A DNA stretch of 64,000 bases from an uncultured Dysosmobacter sp. (GCA_934590165.1 CAKTOO010000011.1:12365-76364), one strand, 5' to 3'; counted from the stretch's first letter, positions 1 through 8,013 are shown. Program-made: numbers and translations. Notes: generated by a model from the sequence alone, not told the origin.

Positions 1-35
1 GCATTTTTACCGTTCGCATTGTTCCATTCCTCCAT
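1..35 (-). CDS. Possible 5' end of a gene leaving the window
   Basis: Reading leftward, two ATGs in different frames follow purine-rich ribosome-site-like stretches. One at 35 would give a start of MEEWNNANGKN. One at 19, nine bases after GGAGG, would give MRTVKM. Too little is inside the window to recognise a product or choose the frame. It lies downstream of the tRNA terminator in the same direction, so a promoter would have to sit within about 70 bases. Only the presence of start-like signals is seen. Confidence 0.25.
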   Translation of the reverse strand, partial: MEEWNNANGKN

Positions 36-110
36 GCAAACCCTTGTCCTCCAAGGGTGTTTTGAGAAGGAAGGCCCAAAAGCAAATTCTGAATCTCTAA
101 ACTTTTAGAG

Positions 111-147
111 ACAAAAAAAGAGATTCAAGCAAAATGCTTGAATCTCT
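111..147 (-). terminator. Intrinsic terminator of the tRNA operon
   Basis: Arms 119-130 and 136-147 form a perfect 12-bp stem with a 5-nt loop. On the minus strand a run of seven T follows. It lies just past the tRNA-Cys 3' end, closing the tRNA transcription unit. Confidence 0.85.
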
Positions 148-153
148 TAATTC

Positions 154-228
154 TGGAGGTGACACCCGGATTTGAACCGGGGAATCAGGGTTTTGCAGAC
201 CCTTGCCTTACCACTTGGCTATGTCACC
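154..228 (-). tRNA. tRNA-Cys (GCA)
   Basis: Minus-strand cloverleaf with acceptor GGTGACA paired to TGTCACC, T-arm GGTTCAAATCC, and anticodon GCA in the loop CTGCAAA. CCA is encoded in the DNA. It is the last gene of a five-tRNA operon. Confidence 0.95.
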
Positions 229-290
229 ATCGGGACATTTATATTATATGCGACTTTTGCGAAAAAGTCCACATTTATTTTTAGATTTTT

Positions 291-316
291 GATGCCCACA
301 CATTTGTGTGGGCATC
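291..316. repeat. 26-bp near-perfect palindrome between tRNA-Gly and tRNA-Cys
   Basis: Twelve-base arms (291-302 and 305-316) are exact reverse complements with a 2-base centre. No T-run follows in either direction, so it is not a standard terminator. In the transcript it would form a 12-bp hairpin in the tRNA spacer, perhaps a processing or stalling signal. That role is inference. Confidence 0.6.
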
Positions 317-320
317 AATC

Positions 321-396
321 TGGAGCGGGCAACGAGGCTCGAACTCGCTACCTCCACCTTGGCAAGGTGGCGCTCTACCAGATGAGCTATGCCCGC
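321..396 (-). tRNA. tRNA-Gly (GCC)
   Basis: Minus-strand cloverleaf with acceptor GCGGGCA / TGCCCGC, anticodon GCC in the loop TTGCCAA, T-arm GTTCGAG, and encoded CCA. Member of the tRNA operon. Confidence 0.95.
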
Positions 397-399
397 AGG

Positions 400-475
400 T
401 GGTGCCCAGAGCCGGAATCGAACCAGCGACACGTGGATTTTCAGTCCACTGCTCTACCAACTGAGCTATCTGGGC
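400..475 (-). tRNA. tRNA-Phe (GAA)
   Basis: Minus-strand cloverleaf with acceptor GCCCAGA / TCTGGGC, anticodon GAA in the loop CTGAAAA, T-arm GGTTCGATTCC, and encoded CCA. Only three bases separate it from tRNA-Gly. Confidence 0.95.
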
Positions 476-530
476 AAATCTTTCGACCCGCTGAAACGGC
501 GCGGCCGGGGAATTTCAACCCCAAAAGGGA

Positions 531-558
531 CCCACGAGATGGAATGCCATCTCGTGGG
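531..558. repeat. 12-bp stem hairpin between tRNA-Asp and tRNA-Phe
   Basis: Arms 531-542 and 547-558 are exact reverse complements around a 4-base loop. No T-run follows. Together with the hairpins at 291-316 and 119-147, each long tRNA spacer carries one 12-bp stem. Confidence 0.6.
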
Positions 559-561
559 AGA

Positions 562-638
562 TGGCGACCCGGAACGGGCTCGAACCGTCGACCTCTAGCG
601 TGACAGGCTAGCGTTCTAACCAACTGAACTACCGGGCC
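562..638 (-). tRNA. tRNA-Asp (GTC)
   Basis: Minus-strand cloverleaf. The acceptor GGCCCGG pairs with CCGGGTC (one G-U pair). Anticodon GTC lies in the loop CTGTCAC, with T-arm GGTTCGAG and encoded CCA. Confidence 0.95.
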
Positions 639-649
639 ATATAAAACTC

Positions 650-726
650 TGGTGGGAACAACTGGACTCGAACCAGTGACCCCCTGCTTGTAAGGCAGGT
701 GCTCTAACCAGCTGAGCTATGCTCCC
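650..726 (-). tRNA. tRNA-Val (TAC)
   Basis: Minus-strand cloverleaf with acceptor GGGAGCA / TGTTCCC, anticodon TAC in the loop CTTACAA, T-arm GGTTCGAG, and encoded CCA. First gene of the tRNA operon, about 30 bases from the promoter -10 box. Confidence 0.95.
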
Positions 727-757
727 AGGTTGCCGCTCTCGTCAGACGGCAAAAGTT

Positions 758-786
758 ATTATACTCAACAGCGCCCGGTATGTCAA
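758..786 (-). promoter_or_regulatory. Consensus sigma-A promoter of the tRNA operon
   Basis: On the minus strand, TTGACA (786-781), a 17-base spacer and TATAAT (763-758). It is an exact consensus promoter just downstream of hslO, as expected for a strongly expressed stable-RNA operon. Confidence 0.9.
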
Positions 787-803
787 CCCATTTTTTAATT
801 TTT

Positions 804-1694
804 TTAAGCTTTTTTCTTCATATTCGACAGGAGCTCTTCCAGCTGCTGGCATGTAAAGGTCTGGACATTGTCGCAGAACTGGCAGCGCAGCTCCGCGCTG
901 CCCTGCTCCTCAATGAGGCTTTCCAGCTGCTGGGGACCCAGGCTGATGAGGGCCCGCTCCATCCGCTCCCGGCTGCAATAGCAGCGGTACTCCACAGGGC
1001 TCTTTTCCAGAATGTCCAGGTCAAAGTCCGATAGGACCTTCCGCAAAATAGCCTCGGGATCGTCGTTTTCCCGCAGAAGGCCCGTGACACTGCCGGCGGC
1101 CATGACGCCGCCCTCCACCTTGGAGATAACGTCCTCTCCGGCGCCGGGCAGCAACTGGATGAGGTAGCCGCCGGCGGCCAGCACACTCTGGTCCCGGTCC
1201 ACCAGCACACCCAGGCCGCAGGCGGTGGGGATCTGCTCAGACTCCACAAAATAGGCCGCCAGGTCCTCGGCGATCTCGCCGCCCAGCAGGCCCACGCTGC
1301 CCACGTAGGGCTCCTTCATGTTCAGGTCCCGGATAACGGTCAGGGTACCGTCACAGCCCACGGCAGAGCCGACATCCAGCTTGCCGTCAGGCCGCAGGGG
1401 AAGCTCCACAGTGGGATTATCCACAGTGCCCCGGACGTTGCCCTCGTTGTCGGACACCGCCAGGATCTTGCCCAACGGGCCGCCGCCCTTGACCTGGAGG
1501 GTGACGGAGGCGCCGTCTCCTTTCAGGGCGTTGCCCATCATGGACGCCGCCGCCAGGGTACGCCCCAGGGCCGCCGTGGCCACCGGCAGCGTCTTGTGGA
1601 TCTGCCGGGCCCGCTCCGTCAGGTTCCGGGTGGACACCGCCACCGCTTTTACAAAGCCATCCTTGGAGATGGCGCGTACCAGTTGATCGCTCAT
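804..1694 (-). CDS. hslO: Redox-regulated chaperone Hsp33
   Basis: Cytoplasmic holdase chaperone that binds unfolding proteins under oxidative stress. The 296-residue product shows the Hsp33 N-terminal domain, opening with MSDQLVRAISKDGFVKA. The C-terminal zinc/redox switch has four cysteines at about 238, 240, 271 and 274, in the order CxC then CxxC. Oxidation of these residues activates the family. I chose the ATG at 1694 because GGAGG lies eleven bases upstream. An upstream in-frame ATG at 1712 has no ribosome site. It is the last gene of a three-gene operon after a YerC-like regulator and a methyltransferase. Confidence 0.95.
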   Translation of the reverse strand: MSDQLVRAISKDGFVKAVAVSTRNLTERARQIHKTLPVATAALGRTLAAASMMGNALKGDGASVTLQVKGGGPLGKILAVSDNEGNVRGTVDNPTVELPLRPDGKLDVGSAVGCDGTLTVIRDLNMKEPYVGSVGLLGGEIAEDLAAYFVESEQIPTACGLGVLVDRDQSVLAAGGYLIQLLPGAGEDVISKVEGGVMAAGSVTGLLRENDDPEAILRKVLSDFDLDILEKSPVEYRCYCSRERMERALISLGPQQLESLIEEQGSAELRCQFCDNVQTFTCQQLEELLSNMKKKA

Positions 1695-1717
1695 TGCGCA
1701 AAATTCCTCCATGAAAG

Positions 1718-2467
1718 TTACCGGGGCTTTACTGCCCGGATGATCCAGCGGTCCTCCTCCGCCTTGGGCGGGCGGAGCGTCAGGTCGCCGGTGACGCGGA
1801 TATCCGTGAAGCCCGCGTCCGTCAGGTACGTCCGCAGCTGTTCCTCTGGCCAGGCCCGCTCCCGGTGCTCCTCAAAGTCCCGGTCCCAAGTACCGTCCCC
1901 GTTCAGCCGGAACAGGTCCACCTGGTAGGTGCACACCTGGGTCCGCTCCGAGAAAAAAGTCCGCCAGACACAGAAGCTCTCCTCCGTCTCGTCCATGTAC
2001 ATCTGGCCGGCCATCCGGCGGAGCTTGTAAGGGGTGTTCACATCGAAGATAAACTGTCCGCCGCCCTTCAGCCAGCGGTGCACCCGGCGGAAAGTCTCCC
2101 GGATGTCCTTTTCCCGGGTCAGGTAGTTCAGGGAATCCAGAGTGGACACCACCGTGTCCACTGGCTCCAGAAGCCGCAGCCGGGGCATGGTCTGGAGCAG
2201 GAATAAAGGCGGCTGCCCGTCCAGGGCGGCCGCTTTCTGCATGGCCTGGGTCAGCATCTCCTCGCTGCCGTCAGTGGCGGTCACCTGATAGCCCTTCTGT
2301 GCCAAGAGACACGCGATGGTGCCGGTGCCGCAGGCCAGGTCCAGCACGGTGCGGACGGGGATGGCGCTTTTTTGAAACAGGCGCACCAGAAATTCCGCCC
2401 GCCTGCGGTAACTGCCATCGGCCATCAGCTGGTCATAGCTGGCGGCCAGCGCGTCGTAGCTGCTCAT
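1718..2467 (-). CDS. Class I SAM-dependent methyltransferase
   Basis: Predicted methyltransferase of 249 residues with the Rossmann SAM-binding motif VLDLACGTGTIA at about 41-52, a motif II acidic residue in ATDGSEEM, and a post-motif region STLDSLNYL. The substrate cannot be read from the sequence; methyltransferase type 11/25 folds act on small molecules, RNA or protein. Its start codon overlaps the upstream gene's stop as ATGA, indicating translational coupling. hslO follows 23 bases downstream. The acceptor is unknown. Confidence 0.85.
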   Translation of the reverse strand: MSSYDALAASYDQLMADGSYRRRAEFLVRLFQKSAIPVRTVLDLACGTGTIACLLAQKGYQVTATDGSEEMLTQAMQKAAALDGQPPLFLLQTMPRLRLLEPVDTVVSTLDSLNYLTREKDIRETFRRVHRWLKGGGQFIFDVNTPYKLRRMAGQMYMDETEESFCVWRTFFSERTQVCTYQVDLFRLNGDGTWDRDFEEHRERAWPEEQLRTYLTDAGFTDIRVTGDLTLRPPKAEEDRWIIRAVKPR

Positions 2468-2760
2468 TTTTTCTGTTCCTTCATCCGCTCAAACAGCTTG
2501 GCATAGGCGCCGGTGCCATAGCTCAGTGACCGGTTCACCCGGCTGATGGTGGCGCTGGAGGCGCCGGTGCGTTCCAGGATCTCGTTGTAGATCATACCAT
2601 CGTCCAGGAGAGACGCCACCTCAAACCGCTGCTCCATGGAGCGCAGTTCTGAGACCGTACACAGGTCCTGGAAGAAATCATAGCACTCCTGCTCGTCCTT
2701 CAGCATCAGGATTGCTTTATACAGCTGGTCACTCTTTTCCTTTTTCCCGATCTTGACCAT
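2464..2760 (-). CDS. YerC/YecD-type TrpR-like DNA-binding protein
   Basis: Small 98-residue helical protein of the TrpR-related YerC/YecD family. The sequence LRSMEQRFEVASLL followed by YNEILERTGASSATISRVNRSL is the family's helix-turn-helix. Members are transcription regulators, mostly of unknown target. The start at 2760 is preceded by GAAAGGG. An in-frame ATG at 2784 lacks a good ribosome site. First gene of the operon with the methyltransferase and hslO, so it may regulate its own unit. That link is inference. Confidence 0.88.
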   Translation of the reverse strand: MVKIGKKEKSDQLYKAILMLKDEQECYDFFQDLCTVSELRSMEQRFEVASLLDDGMIYNEILERTGASSATISRVNRSLSYGTGAYAKLFERMKEQKK

Positions 2761-2821
2761 GTCACGTACCCTTTCTGTGATCATTTTAATGTTTTCACCG
2801 GCATTTCTGCCGGCATTTTGT

Positions 2822-2850
2822 ATTTTACCATTCTACTGCATGAAAGTAAA
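2822..2850 (-). promoter_or_regulatory. Putative promoter of the yerC-methyltransferase-hslO operon
   Basis: On the minus strand, TTTACT (2850-2845), a 17-base spacer and TAAAAT (2827-2822). A small GC hairpin (CCGGCATTTCTGCCGG) lies in the leader between it and the gene. Confidence 0.55.
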
Positions 2851-2970
2851 GGGCTTGCCGTCAAAATTTTCTCACACTTTAAAGTGCGGGCACAGGCGGC
2901 CTTCACCGGGACGCGCCGGGCTTCATACACTGGAACAAACGCCACTTCATAAAGGAGGAGACGGCATCCC

Positions 2971-3666
2971 ATGAGAGCATCTTTGGCACAGCTGTCCACG
3001 CAGCCCCTCGTCACAGAGCGGGAATGGACCGAGGACGGCATTCCGGTGCTGACGGCGTCCTGCTCCCTGCCCCAGCCGGTGAAGCCCCAGGGCGCCGCGC
3101 CCCGCCGGGTCCGCCGGTATTACCAGCTGCAGCGGCGGTGCTTTTTCCGGTACTGTGAGACCTGGCTGCTGCCCCAGGCCAAAGCAGAGTACCATGCCGC
3201 CTTGGCGGCCAGCCGTCCCCTGCCCTGCTTCCGGGCGGAGCTGGGATACCGTGTCACCTGGAACCAGGATGGCCTTTGGAGCCTGTACACCCACACCCGG
3301 GAGATCTGCCCTGGCGGCCCTTCCCTCCTGGGCCGGCGTGGAGACACCTGGGACCTGGCAGCGGGCTATCCCATCCCCCTGAAGGCCTTTTTCCCCGGCG
3401 TCCGAAACTGGAAGGGCACACTGCTGGCCTTTGCCGCCGGAGAGATCACCCGACAGGAAGCCGCCGGGGTGGCCCGTTATCACGACCACTGGCGTCAGGC
3501 CCTGCGGCGGCATTTCAACCCCCAGAACTACTATCTGACAGAGGACGGCCTGGCCTTTTTCTATCCCATGTACGCCATCGCCCCCGCCGTGGAGGGAACG
3601 CCGGTGTTCACCCTGCCCTTCGCCACGCCGGGTCTTCGGCAGCCGGCGGCACAAACGCCGCGATAA
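2971..3666 (+). CDS. DUF3298 / RsiV-like domain protein
   Basis: A 231-residue protein without a signal peptide or membrane segment. The middle and C-terminal part (GYRVTWNQDGLWSLYTHTREI; PLKAFFPG; NYYLTEDGLAFFYPMYAIAP) matches the DUF3298/RsiV-type fold, which in other proteins is an extracytoplasmic ligand-binding domain. Here it seems cytoplasmic and free-standing. AGGAGG lies upstream of the ATG. It is transcribed divergently from the yerC operon and convergently with the hydrogenase operon. The molecular role is unknown. Confidence 0.75.
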   Translation: MRASLAQLSTQPLVTEREWTEDGIPVLTASCSLPQPVKPQGAAPRRVRRYYQLQRRCFFRYCETWLLPQAKAEYHAALAASRPLPCFRAELGYRVTWNQDGLWSLYTHTREICPGGPSLLGRRGDTWDLAAGYPIPLKAFFPGVRNWKGTLLAFAAGEITRQEAAGVARYHDHWRQALRRHFNPQNYYLTEDGLAFFYPMYAIAPAVEGTPVFTLPFATPGLRQPAAQTPR

Positions 3667-3668
3667 AA

Positions 3669-3696
3669 CCGGCCCGGCGCATAAGCGCCGGGCCGG
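3669..3696. terminator. Convergent terminator between the DUF3298 gene and hydA
   Basis: Perfect 12-bp GC stem (3669-3680 / 3685-3696) with loop ATAA. A short T-rich tract follows on the plus side and AAAA precedes it, so it can serve both converging genes. Confidence 0.8.
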
Positions 3697-3708
3697 AAGC
3701 CGCTTTTC

Positions 3709-5412
3709 TTATTTCCGCGGGTCCTTGTAATGGACATGGAGCAGCTCATGGGTGCGGCCCTTCAGCTCCCCATTCAGCAGTTCCGCCACGATGGGGTTGC
3801 GCTCGGAGCGCTTGATGAGCGCCGCCCGGTCCGCCTCGTACAGGCCCTCGGCCCGCCGCTGCTTGACGGGAATGAGGCCATAGGGCTGGCCCGCGCCGCC
3901 CACGCAGCCGGTCTTGCAGGTCATGACCTCCACCAGGTCGTAATAAGCCCGGCCCTCCTCAATGTCCTTCAGCAGCTTCTTGGCGTTCACCAGGCCGTGG
4001 ACCACGGCGATGCGCAGCACCCGGTCGCCCACGGGAAGGGTGACCTCCCGGATAACGTCGCTGCCCCGGATGCCGGAGAACTGGATGGCCTGGAGGGTGT
4101 TCTTGGATTTGTCCTCCACCACCCGACGGGCCACAGCCTCCGCCACGCCGCCGGTGGTGCCGAAGATGGTGGCGGCGCCGGTACCCATGCCGAAGGGCAG
4201 ATCTGGGGCCTCGCCCTCCAGCTCGCCGAAGCGAATACCGGACTCCTTGATCATGGTGATGATCTCCTGGGTGGTCAGCACCAGGTCCACGTCGGGCACG
4301 CCGTCGTGCTGGAATTCCTCCCGGGCAGCCTCCATCTTTTTGGCGGTGCAGGGCATGACGGCGATGTGGAAGGTGGTACGGCCGTCGACGGCATCCTTGG
4401 CCTTGTACTGGTCCTTCAGCACCGCGGCAAACATCTCCATGGGGGACTTGCAGGTGGAGACATTTTTCAAATACTTTGGATTTTCCTTCTCCAGATACTT
4501 GATCCAGGCAGGGCAGCAGCTGGTGAACATAGGGAAGGGACCGCCCTTCTTCAGCCGCTCCAGAAACTCCGCCGACTCCTCCATGACCGTCAGATCCGCA
4601 CCGAAGTTGGTGTCATACACCTCGTCGGCGCCCATCATTTTCAGAGCGGAGACCAGCTTGTCGATGGCGTTGACGCCGGGCTCCAGGCCAAAGGCCTCGC
4701 CCACGGCCACGCGGACGGCGGGAGCGATCTGGAACACCACCCGCTTATCGGCGTCGTACAGCACCCGCCAGGCCTTGCCGATCTCATCCCGGACGGTGAT
4801 GGCGCCGGTGGGGCAGGCGGCAGCGCACTGGCCGCAGCTGATGCAGTTGGTCTCGGAGAGCTTTCGGTCGAAGGCGGGAGAGACCACCAGGTCGCTGCCC
4901 CGGTGGGCAAAGTTCAAAATGCCCATGCCCTGCATCTCCTCGCACACCCGGACGCAGTCGCCGCAGAGGATGCACTTGTTAGGGTCCCGGACGATGGCGG
5001 GAGATGAGCGGTCCTTCTCATACTGGGGGCGGGTGTCCGCAAAGCGGACGCGCCGCACGCCGAATTGCAGCGCCAGGTCCTGAAGACGGCACTTGCCGCT
5101 TTTTTCGCAAGTGGTGCAGTCCCGGCAGTGGGAGGCGAGCATCAGCTCCAGGATCATCCGCCGGTGCTTCAAAAGCCGGGCCGTGTTGGTGCGGATCTTC
5201 ATGCCGTCCCGGGGTTCCATGGCGCAGGAGGCGTCGATCTTACCCCGCTCGTCCTCCACCACACACATGCGGCAGGCGCCGAAGGTGGACAGCTCTGAAT
5301 AGTAGCAGAAGGTGGGCATGTCGATACCGGCCTTCCGAATGACCGCCAGAACGTTTTTCTCCCCGTCAAAGGGCACCCGCTGGCCGTCGATGTACATAAT
5401 TCCCTTTGCCAT
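3709..5412 (-). CDS. hydA: [FeFe] hydrogenase catalytic subunit (HydA/HndD type)
   Basis: Cytoplasmic subunit that makes or splits H2 at the H-cluster. The 567-residue protein shows the following in order. A plant-type [2Fe-2S] site has C36, C47, C50 and C63. A His-ligated [4Fe-4S] site has H95, C99, C102 and C108. Two [4Fe-4S] motifs follow (CILCGDCVRVC at 147, CISCGQCAAAC at 190). The three H-cluster signatures are TSCCPAW at 297, MPCTAKK at 353 and MTCKTGCVGGAGQP at 497. The last motif has GGAGQP where many relatives have GGGGQP; all ligand cysteines are present. Start has AAGGAGG eight bases upstream. Last gene of hydC-hydB-hydA. Confidence 0.96.
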   Translation of the reverse strand: MAKGIMYIDGQRVPFDGEKNVLAVIRKAGIDMPTFCYYSELSTFGACRMCVVEDERGKIDASCAMEPRDGMKIRTNTARLLKHRRMILELMLASHCRDCTTCEKSGKCRLQDLALQFGVRRVRFADTRPQYEKDRSSPAIVRDPNKCILCGDCVRVCEEMQGMGILNFAHRGSDLVVSPAFDRKLSETNCISCGQCAAACPTGAITVRDEIGKAWRVLYDADKRVVFQIAPAVRVAVGEAFGLEPGVNAIDKLVSALKMMGADEVYDTNFGADLTVMEESAEFLERLKKGGPFPMFTSCCPAWIKYLEKENPKYLKNVSTCKSPMEMFAAVLKDQYKAKDAVDGRTTFHIAVMPCTAKKMEAAREEFQHDGVPDVDLVLTTQEIITMIKESGIRFGELEGEAPDLPFGMGTGAATIFGTTGGVAEAVARRVVEDKSKNTLQAIQFSGIRGSDVIREVTLPVGDRVLRIAVVHGLVNAKKLLKDIEEGRAYYDLVEVMTCKTGCVGGAGQPYGLIPVKQRRAEGLYEADRAALIKRSERNPIVAELLNGELKGRTHELLHVHYKDPRK

Positions 5413-5415
5413 AGG

Positions 5416-7320
5416 TCAGCCCTCCTTTGCCGCTTCGATGGCGCCGAAGGGGCAGTTGCCCACGCAGGCGCCGCAGTTGATGCACTTCTCCGGGTCGATG
5501 GTGTGGGGCTGCTTCACGGAGCCGGAAATGGCCTCCATGGGGCAGTTCTTGCGGCACTTGCCGCAGCCCTTGCACTTGTCCGCGTCAATGATGGGGTGGG
5601 GCTTTTCCCGGTTGCAGATGGGACAGTGGTGGTCCACCACGTGGGCAAGGTACTCGTTGCGGAAATATTTCAAAGTGCTCTGGACGGGCTTGCAGGCACT
5701 TTGCCCCAGGCCGCACAGGGCCGTGGAGCTGATGGTGTTCGCCAGCTCCTCCAGCAGCTCCAGGTCTTCCATGGTGCCCTTGTTGGCGATGATACGGTCC
5801 AGGATCTCCAGCATCCGCTTGGTGCCCTCCCGGCAGGGAACGCACTTGCCGCAGGATTCCTTCTGGGTGAATTCCATGAAGAACCGGGCGGTCTCCACCA
5901 TGCAGGTGTCCTCGTCCATGACCACCAAGCCGCCGGAGCCGATCATGGCACCGATGCTCTTCAGGGAGTCAAAGTCCAGGGGCAGGTCCAGGTGCTCCTT
6001 GCTGGCGGTGGTGGCACCGCCGGAGGGGCCGCCGATCTGGACAGCCTTGAACTTTTTGCCGCCCCGGATGCCGCCGCCGATGTCAAACACCACTTCCCGG
6101 ATGGTGGTGCCCATGGGCACCTCGATAAGGCCCGTGTTCACCACGTTGCCCGTCAGGGCGAAGGCCTTGGTGCCGGGGCTGGTGCGGGTGCCGATGGAGT
6201 GGTACCAATCCACACCGTTGCGGATGATGAGGGGGACGTTGGCAAAGGTCTCCACGTTGTTCAGTACCGTGGGCTCCGCCCAGAGACCGTGCTCAATGGT
6301 GCGGGGCGGCTTGACCCGGGGCATACCCCGGTTGCCCTCAATGGAGGCGGTCAGGGCGCTGCCCTCGCCGCAGACGAAGGCGCCGGCGCCCCGGTTCACA
6401 TGGATGCGGAACGAGAAGTCCGTGCCCATGATATGGTCGCCCAGCAGGCCGTAGGCCTCCGCCTTGGCGATGGCGGCCTTCAGACGGCTGACGGCCAGGG
6501 GGTATTCGGCGCGGACATAGATATAGCCCTCGTCGCTGCCCACGGCCAAGCCCGCGATCATCATGCCCTCCAGCACGCTGTGGGGGTTGCCCTCCATAAT
6601 GGAGCGGTCCATGAAAGCGCCGGGGTCACCCTCGTCGCCGTTGCACACCACGTACTTTTTGGGAGAGGTCTGCTTCCGGGCGCCCTCCCACTTCCGGCCG
6701 GCGGGGAAGCCGCCGCCTCCGCGGCCGCGAAGGCCGGAGTCGGTGATGGTCTTGCAGATCTCCTCCCCGTTCATCTCGAACAGGGCCTTTTCAAAGCCGG
6801 AGTAGCCGCCCTTGGCAATGTATTCCTCAATGTCCTCGGCGTCGCTGCGGCCACAGTTTTCCAGCACCACCCGGTGCTGCTTTTTATAGAAGGGGATGTC
6901 CTCCTGCCGGGGATAGGCCACGCCGTCCAGGTGGTACACCAGGCGGTCGATGATCTCGCCGCCCAGAACGGTCTTTTCAATGATCTCGTGGCAATCCTCG
7001 GGCTTGACATGAATGTACATGATGCCCATGGGCTCAATGTGGACCAGGGGCCCCATCTCACAGAAGCCGTGGCAGCCGCTCATCTTCACATGAAGGCTCT
7101 TTTCCTCATCGGTGTCGTGCTTGAGGCCCACATACACCTGAAGGCCCCGCTTCTCGCACTCAGCCTTGATGTTGTCATAGATCTTCATAGCGCCGCCGGC
7201 GATGCAGCCGGTGCCGGCGCAGATGAGGACGGAGGGCACCTGCTCGCTCTGCTTCAGGGCGTTGCGGGCATTGGCCTGGAACACGTGAAAGCTGTCCCGT
7301 GTCAGTTTCGTCCCGATCAT
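5416..7320 (-). CDS. hydB: NuoF-like flavin subunit of the trimeric hydrogenase
   Basis: Binds FMN and NAD(P)H and links the pyridine nucleotide to the hydrogenase. The 634-residue protein has an N-terminal thioredoxin-like [2Fe-2S] domain (CAGTGCIAGG, later CHGFCEMGP). The NuoF core follows with the glycine-rich RGRGGGGFPAGRKW and the VVCNGDEGDPGAFMDR segment. Then come SLBB, a [4Fe-4S] motif (ESCGKCVPCREG), and a C-terminal 2x[4Fe-4S] ferredoxin domain (CKGCGKCRKNCP, CINCGACVGNCP). This is the typical layout of electron-bifurcating or NAD(P)-linked clostridial hydrogenases. ATG at 7320 overlaps the hydC stop as ATGA; AGGAGG precedes it. Confidence 0.95.
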   Translation of the reverse strand: MIGTKLTRDSFHVFQANARNALKQSEQVPSVLICAGTGCIAGGAMKIYDNIKAECEKRGLQVYVGLKHDTDEEKSLHVKMSGCHGFCEMGPLVHIEPMGIMYIHVKPEDCHEIIEKTVLGGEIIDRLVYHLDGVAYPRQEDIPFYKKQHRVVLENCGRSDAEDIEEYIAKGGYSGFEKALFEMNGEEICKTITDSGLRGRGGGGFPAGRKWEGARKQTSPKKYVVCNGDEGDPGAFMDRSIMEGNPHSVLEGMMIAGLAVGSDEGYIYVRAEYPLAVSRLKAAIAKAEAYGLLGDHIMGTDFSFRIHVNRGAGAFVCGEGSALTASIEGNRGMPRVKPPRTIEHGLWAEPTVLNNVETFANVPLIIRNGVDWYHSIGTRTSPGTKAFALTGNVVNTGLIEVPMGTTIREVVFDIGGGIRGGKKFKAVQIGGPSGGATTASKEHLDLPLDFDSLKSIGAMIGSGGLVVMDEDTCMVETARFFMEFTQKESCGKCVPCREGTKRMLEILDRIIANKGTMEDLELLEELANTISSTALCGLGQSACKPVQSTLKYFRNEYLAHVVDHHCPICNREKPHPIIDADKCKGCGKCRKNCPMEAISGSVKQPHTIDPEKCINCGACVGNCPFGAIEAAKEG

Positions 7321-7796
7321 TTCCCGCTCTCCTCCTTCCGAATGTCCTCCAGCAGCGCCAGGGCCGCCTCGGGCGTCATTTTCGCGTGGACCTCTCCATC
7401 GATGGTCATGACGGGCGCCAGACCACAGGCGCCCAGACACGCCACCGTCTCCAGCGTAAACACACCATCAGCGGAAGTCTTTTTCTTGCCTGTCAAGCCC
7501 AGATAATCGTGGATGGCGTCATAGATGGGCTGGGATTTGCGCACATGGCAGGCGGTGCCGGCGCAGACCTTGATAATGTGTTTGCCCTTGGCCTCCAGGG
7601 AGAAGTTCTCATAAAACGTGGCCACGCTGTACACCTTGGCGGTGCTGATGCCCAGCTTTTCCGCCACCAGAGTCAGCGCCTCCTCGCTGAGATACTTGTA
7701 CTCCGCCTGGATCTCCTGCATAATGGCGATGAGATTGCATTGCTGACAGCCGTAGCTGTCGATGATCTCATTCGCCCGGGTCAATTCGTTGCTCAT
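7317..7796 (-). CDS. hydC: NuoE-like [2Fe-2S] subunit of the trimeric hydrogenase
   Basis: Thioredoxin-fold electron-transfer subunit of 159 residues. The family's four cysteines are in VCAGTACHV and ACLGACGLAP, ligating one [2Fe-2S] cluster. The N-terminal helical region (NEIIDSYGCQQCNLIAIMQEIQ) is typical of NuoE/HndA. The start at 7796 follows AAAGGAG. First gene of the hydC-hydB-hydA operon; ATGA overlap with hydB implies a fixed stoichiometry. Whether the complex bifurcates electrons (NADH plus ferredoxin) or is simply NAD(P)-linked is not decidable from sequence alone. Confidence 0.95.
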   Translation of the reverse strand: MSNELTRANEIIDSYGCQQCNLIAIMQEIQAEYKYLSEEALTLVAEKLGISTAKVYSVATFYENFSLEAKGKHIIKVCAGTACHVRKSQPIYDAIHDYLGLTGKKKTSADGVFTLETVACLGACGLAPVMTIDGEVHAKMTPEAALALLEDIRKEESGK

Positions 7797-7851
7797 CGGC
7801 GTATCTCCTTTTCTTACAAGCGCCCTTGACGCTTTGTTTTCCCCGCTCAAT

Positions 7852-7880
7852 ATTATACGATTTGACAAAGTAGGTGTCAA
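7852..7880 (-). promoter_or_regulatory. Consensus promoter of hydCBA with embedded inverted repeat
   Basis: Minus strand TTGACA (7880-7875), a 17-base spacer and TATAAT (7857-7852). The -35 box is one arm of an inverted repeat, TTGACA-N7-TGTCAA (7862-7867 with 7875-7880), that fills the -35/-10 spacer. Such a position suits a repressor operator. Rex-type redox sensors control hydrogenases in clostridia, but their usual site differs from this one, so the factor is unknown. Confidence 0.75.
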
Positions 7881-7947
7881 AATGTTTTATTTTTTTGTGG
7901 AAACAAACGCTTTCGTATATCTGAATTTGTGTAAAAAGTAGAAAAGG

Positions 7948-7979
7948 CCGCCGTCCGGAGGACCGGGCGGCGGTTTTTT
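7948..7979. terminator. Terminator downstream of the symporter gene
   Basis: Eleven-bp GC stem (7948-7958 / 7963-7973) with loop AGGA. Six T follow on the plus strand, and a CCTTTTC tract follows on the minus strand. It closes the minus-strand symporter gene and insulates the hydrogenase promoter. Confidence 0.75.
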
Positions 7980-8013
7980 CCTATCAGTTTCTTTACTTGA
8001 CAGATATGCTCCC

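Noticed and set aside
172..603. Open frames across the tRNA cluster
   Set aside because: They overlap five unambiguous tRNA genes on the opposite strand and have no coding features.
5503..7506. Long plus-strand open frame opposite hydB
   Set aside because: Product is Gly/Ala/His/Val repetitive, a codon-bias shadow of the hydrogenase gene; similar shadows oppose most GC-rich genes here.
7862..7880. Canonical Rex operator in the hyd promoter
   Set aside because: The repeat is TTGACA-N7-TGTCAA, which lacks the usual Rex half-sites and spacing; left as an unidentified operator.
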